Positions 1 through 8,102 of a DNA stretch of 29,360 bases are shown one piece after another; position 1 is the first letter of the stretch; each line of letters starts with the position of its first letter. The notes beneath the pieces are model-generated. The model made no database searches and was not told the origin of the DNA. It saw nothing but the letters and a program-made list of their open reading frames with translations. Source of the stretch: Candidatus Aminicenantota bacterium (GTDB lineage: Bacteria > Acidobacteriota > Aminicenantia > Aminicenantales > Aminicenantaceae); contig JAUWJP010000001.1 of NCBI GenBank assembly GCA_030607635.1, positions 1 through 29,360 of the forward strand, written 5' to 3'. The position numbers and the translations under genes were made by a program.

Positions 1-1062
1 GCCGGCATCTTCAGCCTTCACTTTCGCATACTTCCCAGCCTGCCCGATGATTGAATCGACATCTTCTAAATCGGAAATGTCTGCACCAAAAATAAGTGCA
101 TCGGGAGTGGCATTCACTTTGACTATTTTGTTTGCTACATCTTCATAATTGGCTGGGGTATCTGTCAATTCAAGAAATGTTGTAGGACCGTAAGGCATTC
201 TTGTAATAAAGAATTCAAAGGGGGCTGAAATTGCGCTCCACAAAGTCCAATTCCAAACGAGAAGTCCTATTTTGCTCCAAGTTTCATCTTTCTGAATATG
301 CAGGGTAGTCCAATTTTCCCCATCTGTGCTATAATCAAAATACATGGTAGAACCAGCACCCGAACCTTGGGCTCTAATTCTTAACCATATAGGAAGAATT
401 GTTTCATCCACATAAGCCAACTCTTCGGCATTCATCCCAATGATTGTCAAACCATTCCTGACAGGAGCAGCATCTCTTCGTGCCCGACCAAAATGAATTC
501 CCTTGCTCCCGCCCACTACATCAGTAATATAAAGACCGGCTCGAGTCTTATCATTTACTGTATAAGAATTGAGTTTAGTAATAACAACCAAATTTTTAAA
601 AGTTGAATCAATGGTGCAAACTGGTCCATCTTCTGTAGCACCCCAAAAATCTCCATGAATCCCATCAGCAAGAGCAAGCGTCAGCACTCCATCAGCCTCT
701 GTTATTGAGCCATTGTTCGGGACATCGGTCCATGCTGAGTTTCTTGCTCCGTCTTCAAAATCATCGATGAACAAAGACTGGATATTGAAATTCTTCCACT
801 TTTTATCTAAGGCATCATATTGGAGCGAATCTCTATTCAGTGGAGAAGAAATCTCAACATCTTCTAAGTCTCCAAGTAAACCTGTTTGTATTATTTTTGT
901 GATTATTTTTTCTGGAATAACAAGGTCTTCCGGCAGGTTTATTTTATCGTGAGATCCCCTAAATAAATTATGCTCTTTTTCAAATATTTTAATATGGCCA
1001 AGAAGATGCTCTTCATCTAAAACTTTTTTGGTAATAATTTTTACTTGTTCTTCATCTATCAT
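1..1062 (-). CDS. Tail fibre / receptor-binding-type protein, 3' end outside window
   Basis: The frame is open for 354 codons from ATG at 1062 to the window edge, so the C-terminus is missing. It starts one base after the stop of the hub gene, with a weak AAGG ribosome site. Residues about 65-95 (LGDLEDVEISSP, then LQYDALDKKWKN) and about 300-335 (LELTDTPANY, then KIVKVNATPDALIFG) are the short repeats typical of phage tail fibres and appendages. Between them, about residues 100-290, lies a Trp- and Gly-rich beta-sandwich resembling a concanavalin/DUF1349-like fold (for example YFDYSTDGENWTTLHI). The likely role is host surface binding at the tail tip. The family is inferred from motif style only; no catalytic residues were recognised. 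Confidence 0.75.
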   Translation of the reverse strand, partial: MIDEEQVKIITKKVLDEEHLLGHIKIFEKEHNLFRGSHDKINLPEDLVIPEKIITKIIQTGLLGDLEDVEISSPLNRDSLQYDALDKKWKNFNIQSLFIDDFEDGARNSAWTDVPNNGSITEADGVLTLALADGIHGDFWGATEDGPVCTIDSTFKNLVVITKLNSYTVNDKTRAGLYITDVVGGSKGIHFGRARRDAAPVRNGLTIIGMNAEELAYVDETILPIWLRIRAQGSGAGSTMYFDYSTDGENWTTLHIQKDETWSKIGLLVWNWTLWSAISAPFEFFITRMPYGPTTFLELTDTPANYEDVANKIVKVNATPDALIFGADISDLEDVDSIIGQAGKYAKVKAEDAG

Positions 1063-1063
1063 T

Positions 1064-4000
1064 TTAAGATGCCTTTATGGTCCTCTTCGAGGGCTTTGTT
1101 TTTAGATAGAGCCAAAACTTAATTACCTGCAGCAAGCCTTCAATATCCTCCGTGTTAATAAACTCAAATGAAAAGAAGCTGCCCTTAGCAGATAGGTCTA
1201 TCCTTTTGTGAATGATATTTCTCAATTCAGGAATAGCGCCACTTGGCGTGGATCCAGAAAGGCTTATATTCAACTCAGCGGTTTCCCTGAAATTTGAATA
1301 GACCTTGAAAATAAGGCTCTTATTTGCCGGTAGAATGAAGTCGATTAAAATTCTCTTCATCCTCATCCATTGTTGGCTGCCTATCCATCCTGTCCGGAAT
1401 CTCATGCTTATGAGTTGACCATCATCAGTAGTTGCGTCAACGTCCACCTTGTAGAGCTCTCCTTCTTCTGTGCCATAAAGCATGACCCTCTCTCCCTTCT
1501 CTATTGCCAGGACGCTTATAGAACAAATATTCTGATGGTATGTATCAACAAAGAAATTCTTGTCTTTGTAATTATAGATGATCACCTTATTGGGGACCAT
1601 GCTCGAGCCGGTAGGAATGGCCAGCCTGTACTCATTTTCTTCTTCATGGTTCCTTGCTACGGATCTGTGAGCATAGGTTTTATTTATTGTCTTCAGGACT
1701 TTTTTAACTTTATTCGGCAATTCCATTGTCGTCAATTTCCATCCATCGAATTCTTCTATTTCGTAGTAATTTGACAGGAACCTTAATTTCTTATCTCCAC
1801 ATTCTGCGACACTCTGGCCGGCACAAGTGCCTTTCCCGTAAACCATTTTGTCAACAACCAATGCTGTCCCACTCCTCGATATCACCCAGATTGAAGTTTT
1901 CTTAAATGGATATAGATAGTTATTGAATTCTTTTACCCTCAGGACCGGGCTGGCTTCGTCTTCCCTCAAAGGAAAGATGCTTACTGCGGTGGACGCAAAC
2001 TGTTCTAAATAACCTCTCCTGGATCTAAAGAGGCTTTCCGGAAAACCGGAAACTCCACAAACCCACAGGCAATCATCCCAGATCTCAATCGAATCTCCAA
2101 GGGGAGGCGGGTAGCTTTCATGGCTTACCTCATCTCCCAGGCCTGAGTCTGGAAGGCTGTCTGTATATGTAGTAACACTATTTAGGATCCTATCGACCCA
2201 GTAACGCTCTGCCTCTCCTTCTTTATTTCTCCATATATTTTTATGAGTTACTTCCGACTCTGATGAGACGGGGATGTTTGTCAAGTTGGCCACATTGCCA
2301 GTAGTCAATTCTACCTTTTCAGAAGGTGGTGATGGATTGCTCTCACAAGGAAAGTTCCCCCCTCTTTCATAAGTGATAACCCAGGAATAAGTCCCAAGAA
2401 CATCGGAGATTGCAGTCCAGAGCTCAAAACAGATCTCAACGCCTTCTCTTGCGGTCCAATCTAACTGATCGTCAATGTCCCACCTTTTGCCGATCGTATA
2501 TGTTGGATCTATTTTATCCATCGCAACTCTAACATAGTTAGTCGAGCTAATATTGAAATCTCCGTAAATGACAATGAAGTAAGGTTTATCAGCCTCGATA
2601 TCGGGCAGATCTCCATTGAACGTAAACGTTGCCGTTCCATAGGTGGGAAAGGCTGAGAGAGCGTCAGCATCTTCTTTATCAGAAGCCTCTCCCACAATTT
2701 CATCTGAAAGGTTTACAGTTTCGGACATTCCTCCATGACCCTTATGAATTTCAACCCACACTTTTTTGCCGGTCAAGGATCCAACTTTCGATAAGGAAAG
2801 CTTGACCCTTGTTACATCGTTATCCTCATAGACTAGGAATTCTTGGGCCATAAGTGTAGTAGCGTTTGCCTGCCTTAGCTCTTTTATGTCGTCCCGGTTT
2901 GATAGCTCATATTCAAGAAGCTTTGTCTCGGCCGTTTCATAGCCGTATATTTTAAAAGATGGCTCTCCGAGTTGAAGTCTTCCCCAGCCCATATCCTCAT
3001 CGATCCACCAGGCCTCTCCATCTTCGTAACCTTCATGCCTGGCCCAGTACACATAAGCAATCTCATTTGGGAAAATAGGTCCATACGCATAAAGAACGAT
3101 ATAATAAGAATTTTCTACTAAGTCTTCCTGGCTAATGGTATGGGCATACTCTAAGTTCGTAGTCATCGTAAGTGAGACTCCAGCTTGTATGCTACCTATA
3201 ACTTTTACTTCTTTCCTTTCTGTTCCTTCGCCAATTACTACCGGCCCTCCCACGATAAAATTAGTCGTTGACTGAACGCTTAAAACTTTCTGGCCAGAAT
3301 TAGAAGTCAAGTCCACATAAGTTTCATATTTTGTTAAAGCAGGCTTTGTTCCTGAAAAATCAAAATCTATCCAAGTGAATTCTTCCGGAAGATCAGCTCT
3401 ATATTTTTTATCAGAAGCCTCCCCCACTATATTTGTCGAAGCCTCGAAAGTTCCCGATGTCTCAGCTTGAGAGCTGTGGATCTCAACCCATATACACTGG
3501 TTAGGGCTAGTCAGCGGCCTTATTCTTTTTATGGGAAGCGTAACTTTCGTGAGCTCACAAGTTTCTTTAAGCTTAAAGCTTTGTGATAGAAGATAGGTCG
3601 CATCACTTCGCCTTAGCCAATACTGCTGGCCAGTCTCTAGTGGCCCAAATTCCAGTAAAGTTTGCTCTTCTTTATTTTCTCCATGAATCTCAAAAACTAA
3701 ATCAACGGTGGCAAATCCTCCCCAATCATGCGAAGCGTCTAGCTCCCAATATTTACCATCGTCATATTCGGGATTACTATTATCAAATCCCACTACTATG
3801 AAATTAGTAGAGCTTATTGAAAAAGTAACATCTCTGTAAATAACCAAGTAATAAGTCTTGTCCTTTTCGAGATCTGGTGCTGTCCCGGAAAATGTCAATC
3901 GATAAACAGTTTCTATTTTAATTGAATCTCCAGCGCTCTCATCGATCAGGTCCTCAGTAACAACGATCTCGGCTGCGACTCCTCCTGTAGCAACGGTATA

Positions 4001-5155
4001 AAATCCATCATTGTGGGCCGTACCTGATACCTTGATCGTATCGCCGGTTATGAATCCCGCTAACCCGGTACCTGAGTCTGTAATTTTCTTCGTAGCGGAA
4101 ACAAAGGCAATTGTTGTCTCTTCGATCTCGGCGAAGGAGCCCCTTACGTTACTAATGTCAAGATTATCTGTCGCCCGGCCATTTATAGCTGGTGAAGCAT
4201 TTTTTGTTGCCGAGGTGCTTTGTTTAGATTCGTGGATCTCTACCCAAATATTACCGGTTGGGCTGCCAACCATCCTTAGCTTCAGCGTTATCTTCGATAG
4301 TTCGCAATCTACTGGCACCTTAAATGACTGAGCTAAAAACGTTTGTCCTGCAGCCTGGCCTAGCTCGCCGCAATGGTCCTGATTTGAAGTCGGATATTCA
4401 GCAAGCTTCTTCTCGGCGCCGGCCGCTCCTGATTCAACGGTAGGTGGAGAGACAGGGGCTTCTATACCAGAATAAAAGGCAGTCCCGTCTTTTATGGTTA
4501 TGGGTTTTTCGTATCCAGCTACTAGAACCAACCCTTTGTCCTGCACTATTGAGACGGGCTTATTAATTTTCTTGGTAGGTGAGAAGATCGATCCCCATGC
4601 GTTGGCTGATTTAAGCTGAATGTCATCTTCCAGGAAGGCGGCGACTTTATCCTCATCGGACTCCTCTATTCCAAAAGCTCCAAAGACCTTCTTTGAGGCA
4701 AAGTCATATATGGTGTCAAGCTTTGTCAGCCCGGGCCTTTTCTGCTTCCTCTTGCCGTCCTCTGAAACCCTTATGTTTTCAGCTATAAGACATTCTCTAA
4801 TTGGGATTTCGCTTGGAGGGGAAGCCTCGTTCAGGCCTCCACCTAGATCCTCAACTGGAACTTCCTTTAGATCTTCTTTTTGAGGCAGCCTATCAACAAT
4901 GGCACCCTTGGCCTCATCCAGCTCTTCATTAATCTCTTCGGCCGTAATTCGGGGCTTCTTTTTTCCTGATGAGAACTCATCAACAATGGCAATCCTGGCT
5001 TTATCCAGCTCTTCCTCTAATTTGCCGGCCGCAACCCGGGGGTTTTCTCTTCCTGATGAGAATTCCTCAACAATGGCAATCCTAGCCTTATCCAGCTCTT
5101 CATTAATCTCTTCGGCCGCTTCCCGGATAGCATGCCTTCTACTGCCTTTTCTCAT
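1064..5155 (-). CDS. Large modular tail hub / DNA stabilization-like protein
   Basis: A 1363-residue protein, last gene before the tail fibre and directly after the adaptor. Residues 13-99 hold three 29-residue repeats (core EELDKARIAIV). Residues about 100-240 (NIRVSEDGKRKQKRPGLTKL, then beta-rich) and about 915-1350 (many WIWVI/YNYKDK-type strands, ending FRTGWIG and KFWLYL) look like the beta-propeller head-completion/hub proteins of short-tailed phages (P22 gp10-like or T7 gp12-like). Inserted between are three copies of a beta-sandwich, about 250-490, 500-740 and 745-915, each opening with L(A/L)E(Y/F) and carrying (I/V)WVEIH near its start, similar to carbohydrate-binding domains. Copies 1 and 2 each contain a different extra module. 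A 4-base gap separates it from the adaptor; the ribosome site is GGTAAGG. Hub assignment is by context and style, not by a decisive motif. Confidence 0.7.
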   Translation of the reverse strand: MRKGSRRHAIREAAEEINEELDKARIAIVEEFSSGRENPRVAAGKLEEELDKARIAIVDEFSSGKKKPRITAEEINEELDEAKGAIVDRLPQKEDLKEVPVEDLGGGLNEASPPSEIPIRECLIAENIRVSEDGKRKQKRPGLTKLDTIYDFASKKVFGAFGIEESDEDKVAAFLEDDIQLKSANAWGSIFSPTKKINKPVSIVQDKGLVLVAGYEKPITIKDGTAFYSGIEAPVSPPTVESGAAGAEKKLAEYPTSNQDHCGELGQAAGQTFLAQSFKVPVDCELSKITLKLRMVGSPTGNIWVEIHESKQSTSATKNASPAINGRATDNLDISNVRGSFAEIEETTIAFVSATKKITDSGTGLAGFITGDTIKVSGTAHNDGFYTVATGGVAAEIVVTEDLIDESAGDSIKIETVYRLTFSGTAPDLEKDKTYYLVIYRDVTFSISSTNFIVVGFDNSNPEYDDGKYWELDASHDWGGFATVDLVFEIHGENKEEQTLLEFGPLETGQQYWLRRSDATYLLSQSFKLKETCELTKVTLPIKRIRPLTSPNQCIWVEIHSSQAETSGTFEASTNIVGEASDKKYRADLPEEFTWIDFDFSGTKPALTKYETYVDLTSNSGQKVLSVQSTTNFIVGGPVVIGEGTERKEVKVIGSIQAGVSLTMTTNLEYAHTISQEDLVENSYYIVLYAYGPIFPNEIAYVYWARHEGYEDGEAWWIDEDMGWGRLQLGEPSFKIYGYETAETKLLEYELSNRDDIKELRQANATTLMAQEFLVYEDNDVTRVKLSLSKVGSLTGKKVWVEIHKGHGGMSETVNLSDEIVGEASDKEDADALSAFPTYGTATFTFNGDLPDIEADKPYFIVIYGDFNISSTNYVRVAMDKIDPTYTIGKRWDIDDQLDWTAREGVEICFELWTAISDVLGTYSWVITYERGGNFPCESNPSPPSEKVELTTGNVANLTNIPVSSESEVTHKNIWRNKEGEAERYWVDRILNSVTTYTDSLPDSGLGDEVSHESYPPPLGDSIEIWDDCLWVCGVSGFPESLFRSRRGYLEQFASTAVSIFPLREDEASPVLRVKEFNNYLYPFKKTSIWVISRSGTALVVDKMVYGKGTCAGQSVAECGDKKLRFLSNYYEIEEFDGWKLTTMELPNKVKKVLKTINKTYAHRSVARNHEEENEYRLAIPTGSSMVPNKVIIYNYKDKNFFVDTYHQNICSISVLAIEKGERVMLYGTEEGELYKVDVDATTDDGQLISMRFRTGWIGSQQWMRMKRILIDFILPANKSLIFKVYSNFRETAELNISLSGSTPSGAIPELRNIIHKRIDLSAKGSFFSFEFINTEDIEGLLQVIKFWLYLKTKPSKRTIKAS
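4859..5119 (-). repeat. Three 87-bp tandem repeats in the hub gene 5' end
   Basis: Three in-frame units of 87 bp encode residues 13-41, 42-70 and 71-99 of the hub protein (cores NEELDKARIAIV, EEELDKARIAIV, NEELDEAKGAIV). Units 1 and 3 still share a nucleotide stretch over 20 bases long (around 5093-5121 and 4917-4945), so the duplication is fairly recent. The product would be an amphipathic, probably helical, repeated N-terminal arm. Confidence 0.85.
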
Positions 5156-5158
5156 GCT

Positions 5159-6130
5159 TTACCTTACCTGGTCACTTAGTTTCCCCCGTCTGTCTGTCGT
5201 GAAGCTTGGCCTCAAGCCTCTAAGTTTCGTCTTGATTCTCAGGAGCTCTCTTTCATATAGAGCTCCAACGTTCTTAGCTCCTCCCTCGTCTGCTACCATC
5301 AATTGAAGGGCAACGTCTATTCCAATAAGCGGGTGAGCTGCTACGGGGAAAGCCGGGACAACATGCTTAGTTGTAGCTGTAGCGGTAAGATCTATGGTTG
5401 TAGCGGTGTCTGGTGCGGTTTCAAACGAGAGGGCTATTGCCCCTGTTTCATAATCTATTGTTCCAATTTCGGTTGAACCTTCTTTAATTTTCCCTAGTCC
5501 ATCATCTGTAGCTTCTTTTGCTGTTGTTATCGTGTATGTGATTGTAACTGAGGATTTTTTTACAGGAATTTTCGTTGATGTATGAGTAAAGACTTTTGTC
5601 TCTCCATCTCCATCTGCAATTGTCTCATCGATATCTACATTATCATACAGGAGGTCCGGGAGCTTCTTGAAGTAGAAAGCCTTATACCAGCTTGCCCTAG
5701 CCCTTACCGGGATGGGGTAAAATCCTATTGTGTCCTTTGATTCCCAGGTCCAAAGCTTAGGATCTCCTGTCTCGGCAACAAGGATCCCGAAATCCGGAAT
5801 TTGATCATGCTTCACGTAGAGAAGCCCCTTGCGTGACTTGCCCGATTCGTTATGAAAGATATCCTCCATCGCCAGGTAGTCATCAACGCTTAGGTCATCT
5901 TCAAGGTGGTAGCTCTGCGTATCCTTAACTAAAGTGATCAGGAAAGAGGACCTGAATTCTTCTGGGATTATCGGGATCAGATCTAACTCAACATTTGAAA
6001 GCGCCATGTTTACGAGATTGTTAAGATCTGTTTCTGTCTCGGTGTCGTCATCCTTTATAAGCCCTTCCGGACTTTCCTTTAGCTCCTGAAAGAGAAACCT
6101 TGCATAGTTTTTTATATCTTGTCTATTCAT
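5159..6130 (-). CDS. Head-tail adaptor-like protein with inserted Ig-like domain
   Basis: 323 residues. Residues 1-165 are helical and end in mixed strands (LNNLVNMALSNVELDLIPII, then DDYLAMEDIFHNESGKSRKG and RASWYKAFYFKKLPDLL), a style seen in phage connector/adaptor proteins that sit under the portal. Residues about 245-323 return to the same fold (PVAAHPLIGIDVALQLMVAD, then YERELLRIKTKLRGLRPS). Between them, about 168-245, is a Thr-rich beta domain (TKVFTHTSTKIPVKKSSVTI, TIDYETGAIALSFETAP) that matches a module commonly spliced into phage structural proteins. Ribosome site GAGAGGT before ATG. The gene sits between head genes and the hub, as expected for an adaptor. The function is inferred from position and fold style. 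Confidence 0.6.
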   Translation of the reverse strand: MNRQDIKNYARFLFQELKESPEGLIKDDDTETETDLNNLVNMALSNVELDLIPIIPEEFRSSFLITLVKDTQSYHLEDDLSVDDYLAMEDIFHNESGKSRKGLLYVKHDQIPDFGILVAETGDPKLWTWESKDTIGFYPIPVRARASWYKAFYFKKLPDLLYDNVDIDETIADGDGETKVFTHTSTKIPVKKSSVTITYTITTAKEATDDGLGKIKEGSTEIGTIDYETGAIALSFETAPDTATTIDLTATATTKHVVPAFPVAAHPLIGIDVALQLMVADEGGAKNVGALYERELLRIKTKLRGLRPSFTTDRRGKLSDQVR

Positions 6131-6193
6131 TTACCTCTCCTCAAAAGTATATAGAAAGGGGACTAATGAAGACTGCCCCTTTTACTTTTCTAT

Positions 6194-6577
6194 TCAGATC
6201 TTGAGAACGGCATAGACAGTAAATGTCGTTACAATATCTACATGTCCCTTTGTCCAGCTAATACAGATGTTTTCACCAAGAGTAGCTTGTTTTTTTATTT
6301 CTCCACCAGCAACAGCACTAGCCGTTATCTGAGTGAAAGCAAATAATTCGTGCCAGTAAGCACCAGAGGGATCTCTGCTTTCGACTATGACATCAAGGGT
6401 CTTGGTTGTTCCGACTAGTCCCGTATGCCTAATAAAGAACACTCCCTCATGAAACTGCCTGACATTCTTGAGGTCTGTCCTTGTATTTCCGGTTGTGGAT
6501 CCACCATCTGCAAGGGTAATTTCAGCAAGTTTAATGACCTTGCTTCTATATCTTAGGATCTCGTTTAGACCTAACAT
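6194..6577 (-). CDS. Small virion-type beta protein, unknown role
   Basis: 127 residues, with a clear GGAGG site seven bases before ATG. It is beta-rich (KVIKLAEITLADGG, VRQFHEGVFFIRHTG, LDVIVESRDPSG, VTTFTVYAVLKI) with no Cys-rich site, membrane segment or enzyme motif. Its place after the capsid and beta-helix genes and before the adaptor suggests a head decoration, head-completion or minor structural protein. I do not recognise a named family. Confidence 0.6.
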   Translation of the reverse strand: MLGLNEILRYRSKVIKLAEITLADGGSTTGNTRTDLKNVRQFHEGVFFIRHTGLVGTTKTLDVIVESRDPSGAYWHELFAFTQITASAVAGGEIKKQATLGENICISWTKGHVDIVTTFTVYAVLKI

Positions 6578-6615
6578 TTTTCCTCCTGTCCAGATTAGTT
6601 GTTATGCCCTGCTTC

Positions 6616-6649
6616 GTTAAAGGGGAGGGCTTTCACCCTCCCCATTAAC
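6616..6649 (-). terminator. Strong GC hairpin between two late genes (possible weak terminator)
   Basis: Arms GGGGAGGG (6622-6629) and CCCTCCCC (6636-6643) pair over 8 bp with a 6-base loop. Flanking GTTAA/TTAAC add five more pairs after one mismatch. On the minus-strand transcript the stem is followed only by UUUAAC, so termination may be partial. It lies in the gap between the beta-helix gene and the 127-residue gene and could lower expression of the genes beyond it or protect the upstream message. Confidence 0.6.
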
Positions 6650-6679
6650 TCATTCGTTTAATTTCTTGTGCTACGTCTA

Positions 6680-7615
6680 TTATACGTTGTCCATTAGAAC
6701 GCCATTCAGATAGCAGTTATTGTAATTGCCACCACCGTCATGTGCTGGGTCACAAGCATCCGCTATGAAGTTGGTATTCGATACCTTCACAAGTCCCGAA
6801 TTATCATCGAGTCCGAGTGCCAGAGTATTTGAACCATCTCCTATTTCGCTGTCCTTGAGGATCGTGTAAGAGGGTACGGAGTTTCTATGAAAGAAGACTC
6901 CCTTTTCATCGCAACCACGAATAATAATCTCTTCAAGGATGTTTCCGCTTGCCTGTTTCTGGCTGGCATTATCAGTAACAACATAGATCCCGTTATGAAT
7001 CACTTGGATAACAACATTAGAAAGCCTGTTTCCGGTCATGTCCTTTACGATCTCTAGCCCCTTGGTTGTCGTTGGGCTTGCTCCTGGCAATCCGGAAAGC
7101 AAGATATCTACCAGTACGTTTCTGTTGAAGTTATCAACTTGGAATATAGGGCTTGCGCCGGGAGACTCGAAACAAAGATTCTCGAGCCTGGAGTTGATTA
7201 TGGACGTACAATCAACCGGCCTTCCGCTACCTGGCTTGATGGTCACGCCTCTTTGCCCGTTAAGGTCAAAGGCATCACCAAGTCCAATCACAGAACAACC
7301 ATAAGGCATCGATGTTAGCTCCTCTGCATATAAGCCAGGTGCAATATAGAGAACATCAGATCTGGCCCAGGGCGTTTCTGCCCAGTCAATCCGGGCCTTC
7401 ATTGCAGTAATAGCAGCTTCGATTGACGCAAATGCCCTATCCATGGACAGGCCATTATTATTGTCACTTCCATCCTTGCCATCAACGTGGAATTGTTCGG
7501 ATCTTGCAAGTTGTAGCCCCGACCCTTGCATAAATTCAACCCGCTTGAGAAACCGGATCTTCCTTCCGATTTCAGCATAACCACGCCTTTGTCTTCTTAC
7601 TCTTAAATAAGCCAT
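6680..7615 (-). CDS. Right-handed beta-helix virion protein
   Basis: 311 residues, with GGAGGTAAAAG just before ATG. The N-terminal 30 residues are basic (RVRRQRRGYAEIGRKIRFLK). Residues about 40-100 contain FHVDGKDGSDNNNGLS and a DVLYIAPGLYAEEL strand, the usual opening of pectate-lyase-like (DUF1565-type) beta-helices. Repeating short strands follow (RLENLCFESP, VLVDILLSG, RLSNVVIQVIHNGIYVV, ILEEIIIRGC, KVSNTNFIADAC). No Asp/Lys catalytic set of a pectate lyase stands out. Such folds usually form trimeric spikes or decorations. It is unusual to find one immediately downstream of the capsid gene rather than with tail fibres, so a capsid decoration or a tailspike expressed with head genes are both possible. 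Confidence 0.75.
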   Translation of the reverse strand: MAYLRVRRQRRGYAEIGRKIRFLKRVEFMQGSGLQLARSEQFHVDGKDGSDNNNGLSMDRAFASIEAAITAMKARIDWAETPWARSDVLYIAPGLYAEELTSMPYGCSVIGLGDAFDLNGQRGVTIKPGSGRPVDCTSIINSRLENLCFESPGASPIFQVDNFNRNVLVDILLSGLPGASPTTTKGLEIVKDMTGNRLSNVVIQVIHNGIYVVTDNASQKQASGNILEEIIIRGCDEKGVFFHRNSVPSYTILKDSEIGDGSNTLALGLDDNSGLVKVSNTNFIADACDPAHDGGGNYNNCYLNGVLMDNV

Positions 7616-7625
7616 CTTTTACCTC

Positions 7626-8045
7626 CTACGTAAAAGTTTCTGTGAACATAAACCCATAGAGTTTCGCTAAAAAGGCCCTCTTTGCTTCCATCCAGACTTT
7701 CAATCCTTCTATTCCTAATTGATCATCTGATTCCCTCAATTCTTTCAGGTGTTCTTCAAGCACCCTCAGCTTGTTTTTGAGGTATATAATTACTTGAAGC
7801 GCATAAATTGTTCTCCTGTCTAGCGGTGTGTAGTCCTTCCCCGTAGCAACGCAGTACTCAATTATATAACCTCTCTTGCTTATAGCGGCCGTAATCTTAT
7901 CTGCTACCGGTAAAAACCTCACTATCAACCATCTTCTTGCTTTCGAATCGAAATGAGGACGAAAATCAGCCTCTATGTTTTTAAGCTCTTCTAAGAACCA
8001 ACGTTCAACACAGGGTGCTTCACATGGTCCTTTTGCTTCAATCAT
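7626..8045 (-). CDS. Hypothetical helical protein in the head cluster
   Basis: 139 residues, mostly helical (YALQVIIYLKNKLRVLEEHL, KELRESDDQLGIEGLKVW), with three cysteines in the first 32 residues or so and one around residue 65. No recognised domain. The ribosome site is weak, and the gene follows a strong hairpin after the capsid stop, so translation may be low. Its position between capsid and beta-helix genes suits a head-completion or connector role, but nothing in the sequence proves this. Confidence 0.6.
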   Translation of the reverse strand: MIEAKGPCEAPCVERWFLEELKNIEADFRPHFDSKARRWLIVRFLPVADKITAAISKRGYIIEYCVATGKDYTPLDRRTIYALQVIIYLKNKLRVLEEHLKELRESDDQLGIEGLKVWMEAKRAFLAKLYGFMFTETFT

Positions 8046-8056
8046 TTACTTGAGTT

Positions 8057-8085
8057 GTGGAGGGCTTGACGAATCAAGCCCCCAC
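8057..8085 (-). promoter_or_regulatory. Stable stem-loop just after the capsid gene
   Basis: On the minus-strand RNA, GGGCUUGA and UCAAGCCC pair around a UUCG loop, extended by GUGG/CCAC with one bulged base. That gives 12 bp directly downstream of the capsid stop and upstream of the next start. There is no U tract, so it looks more like an mRNA-stabilising or processing element than a terminator. Confidence 0.65.
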
Positions 8086-8102
8086 TATTTTAACTTGAAT
8101 TG

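Noticed and set aside
4899..5306. Plus-strand open frame of 135 codons opposite the hub repeats
   Set aside because: Ser/Leu-rich mirror of the Glu/Lys-rich tandem repeats; no plus-strand signals.
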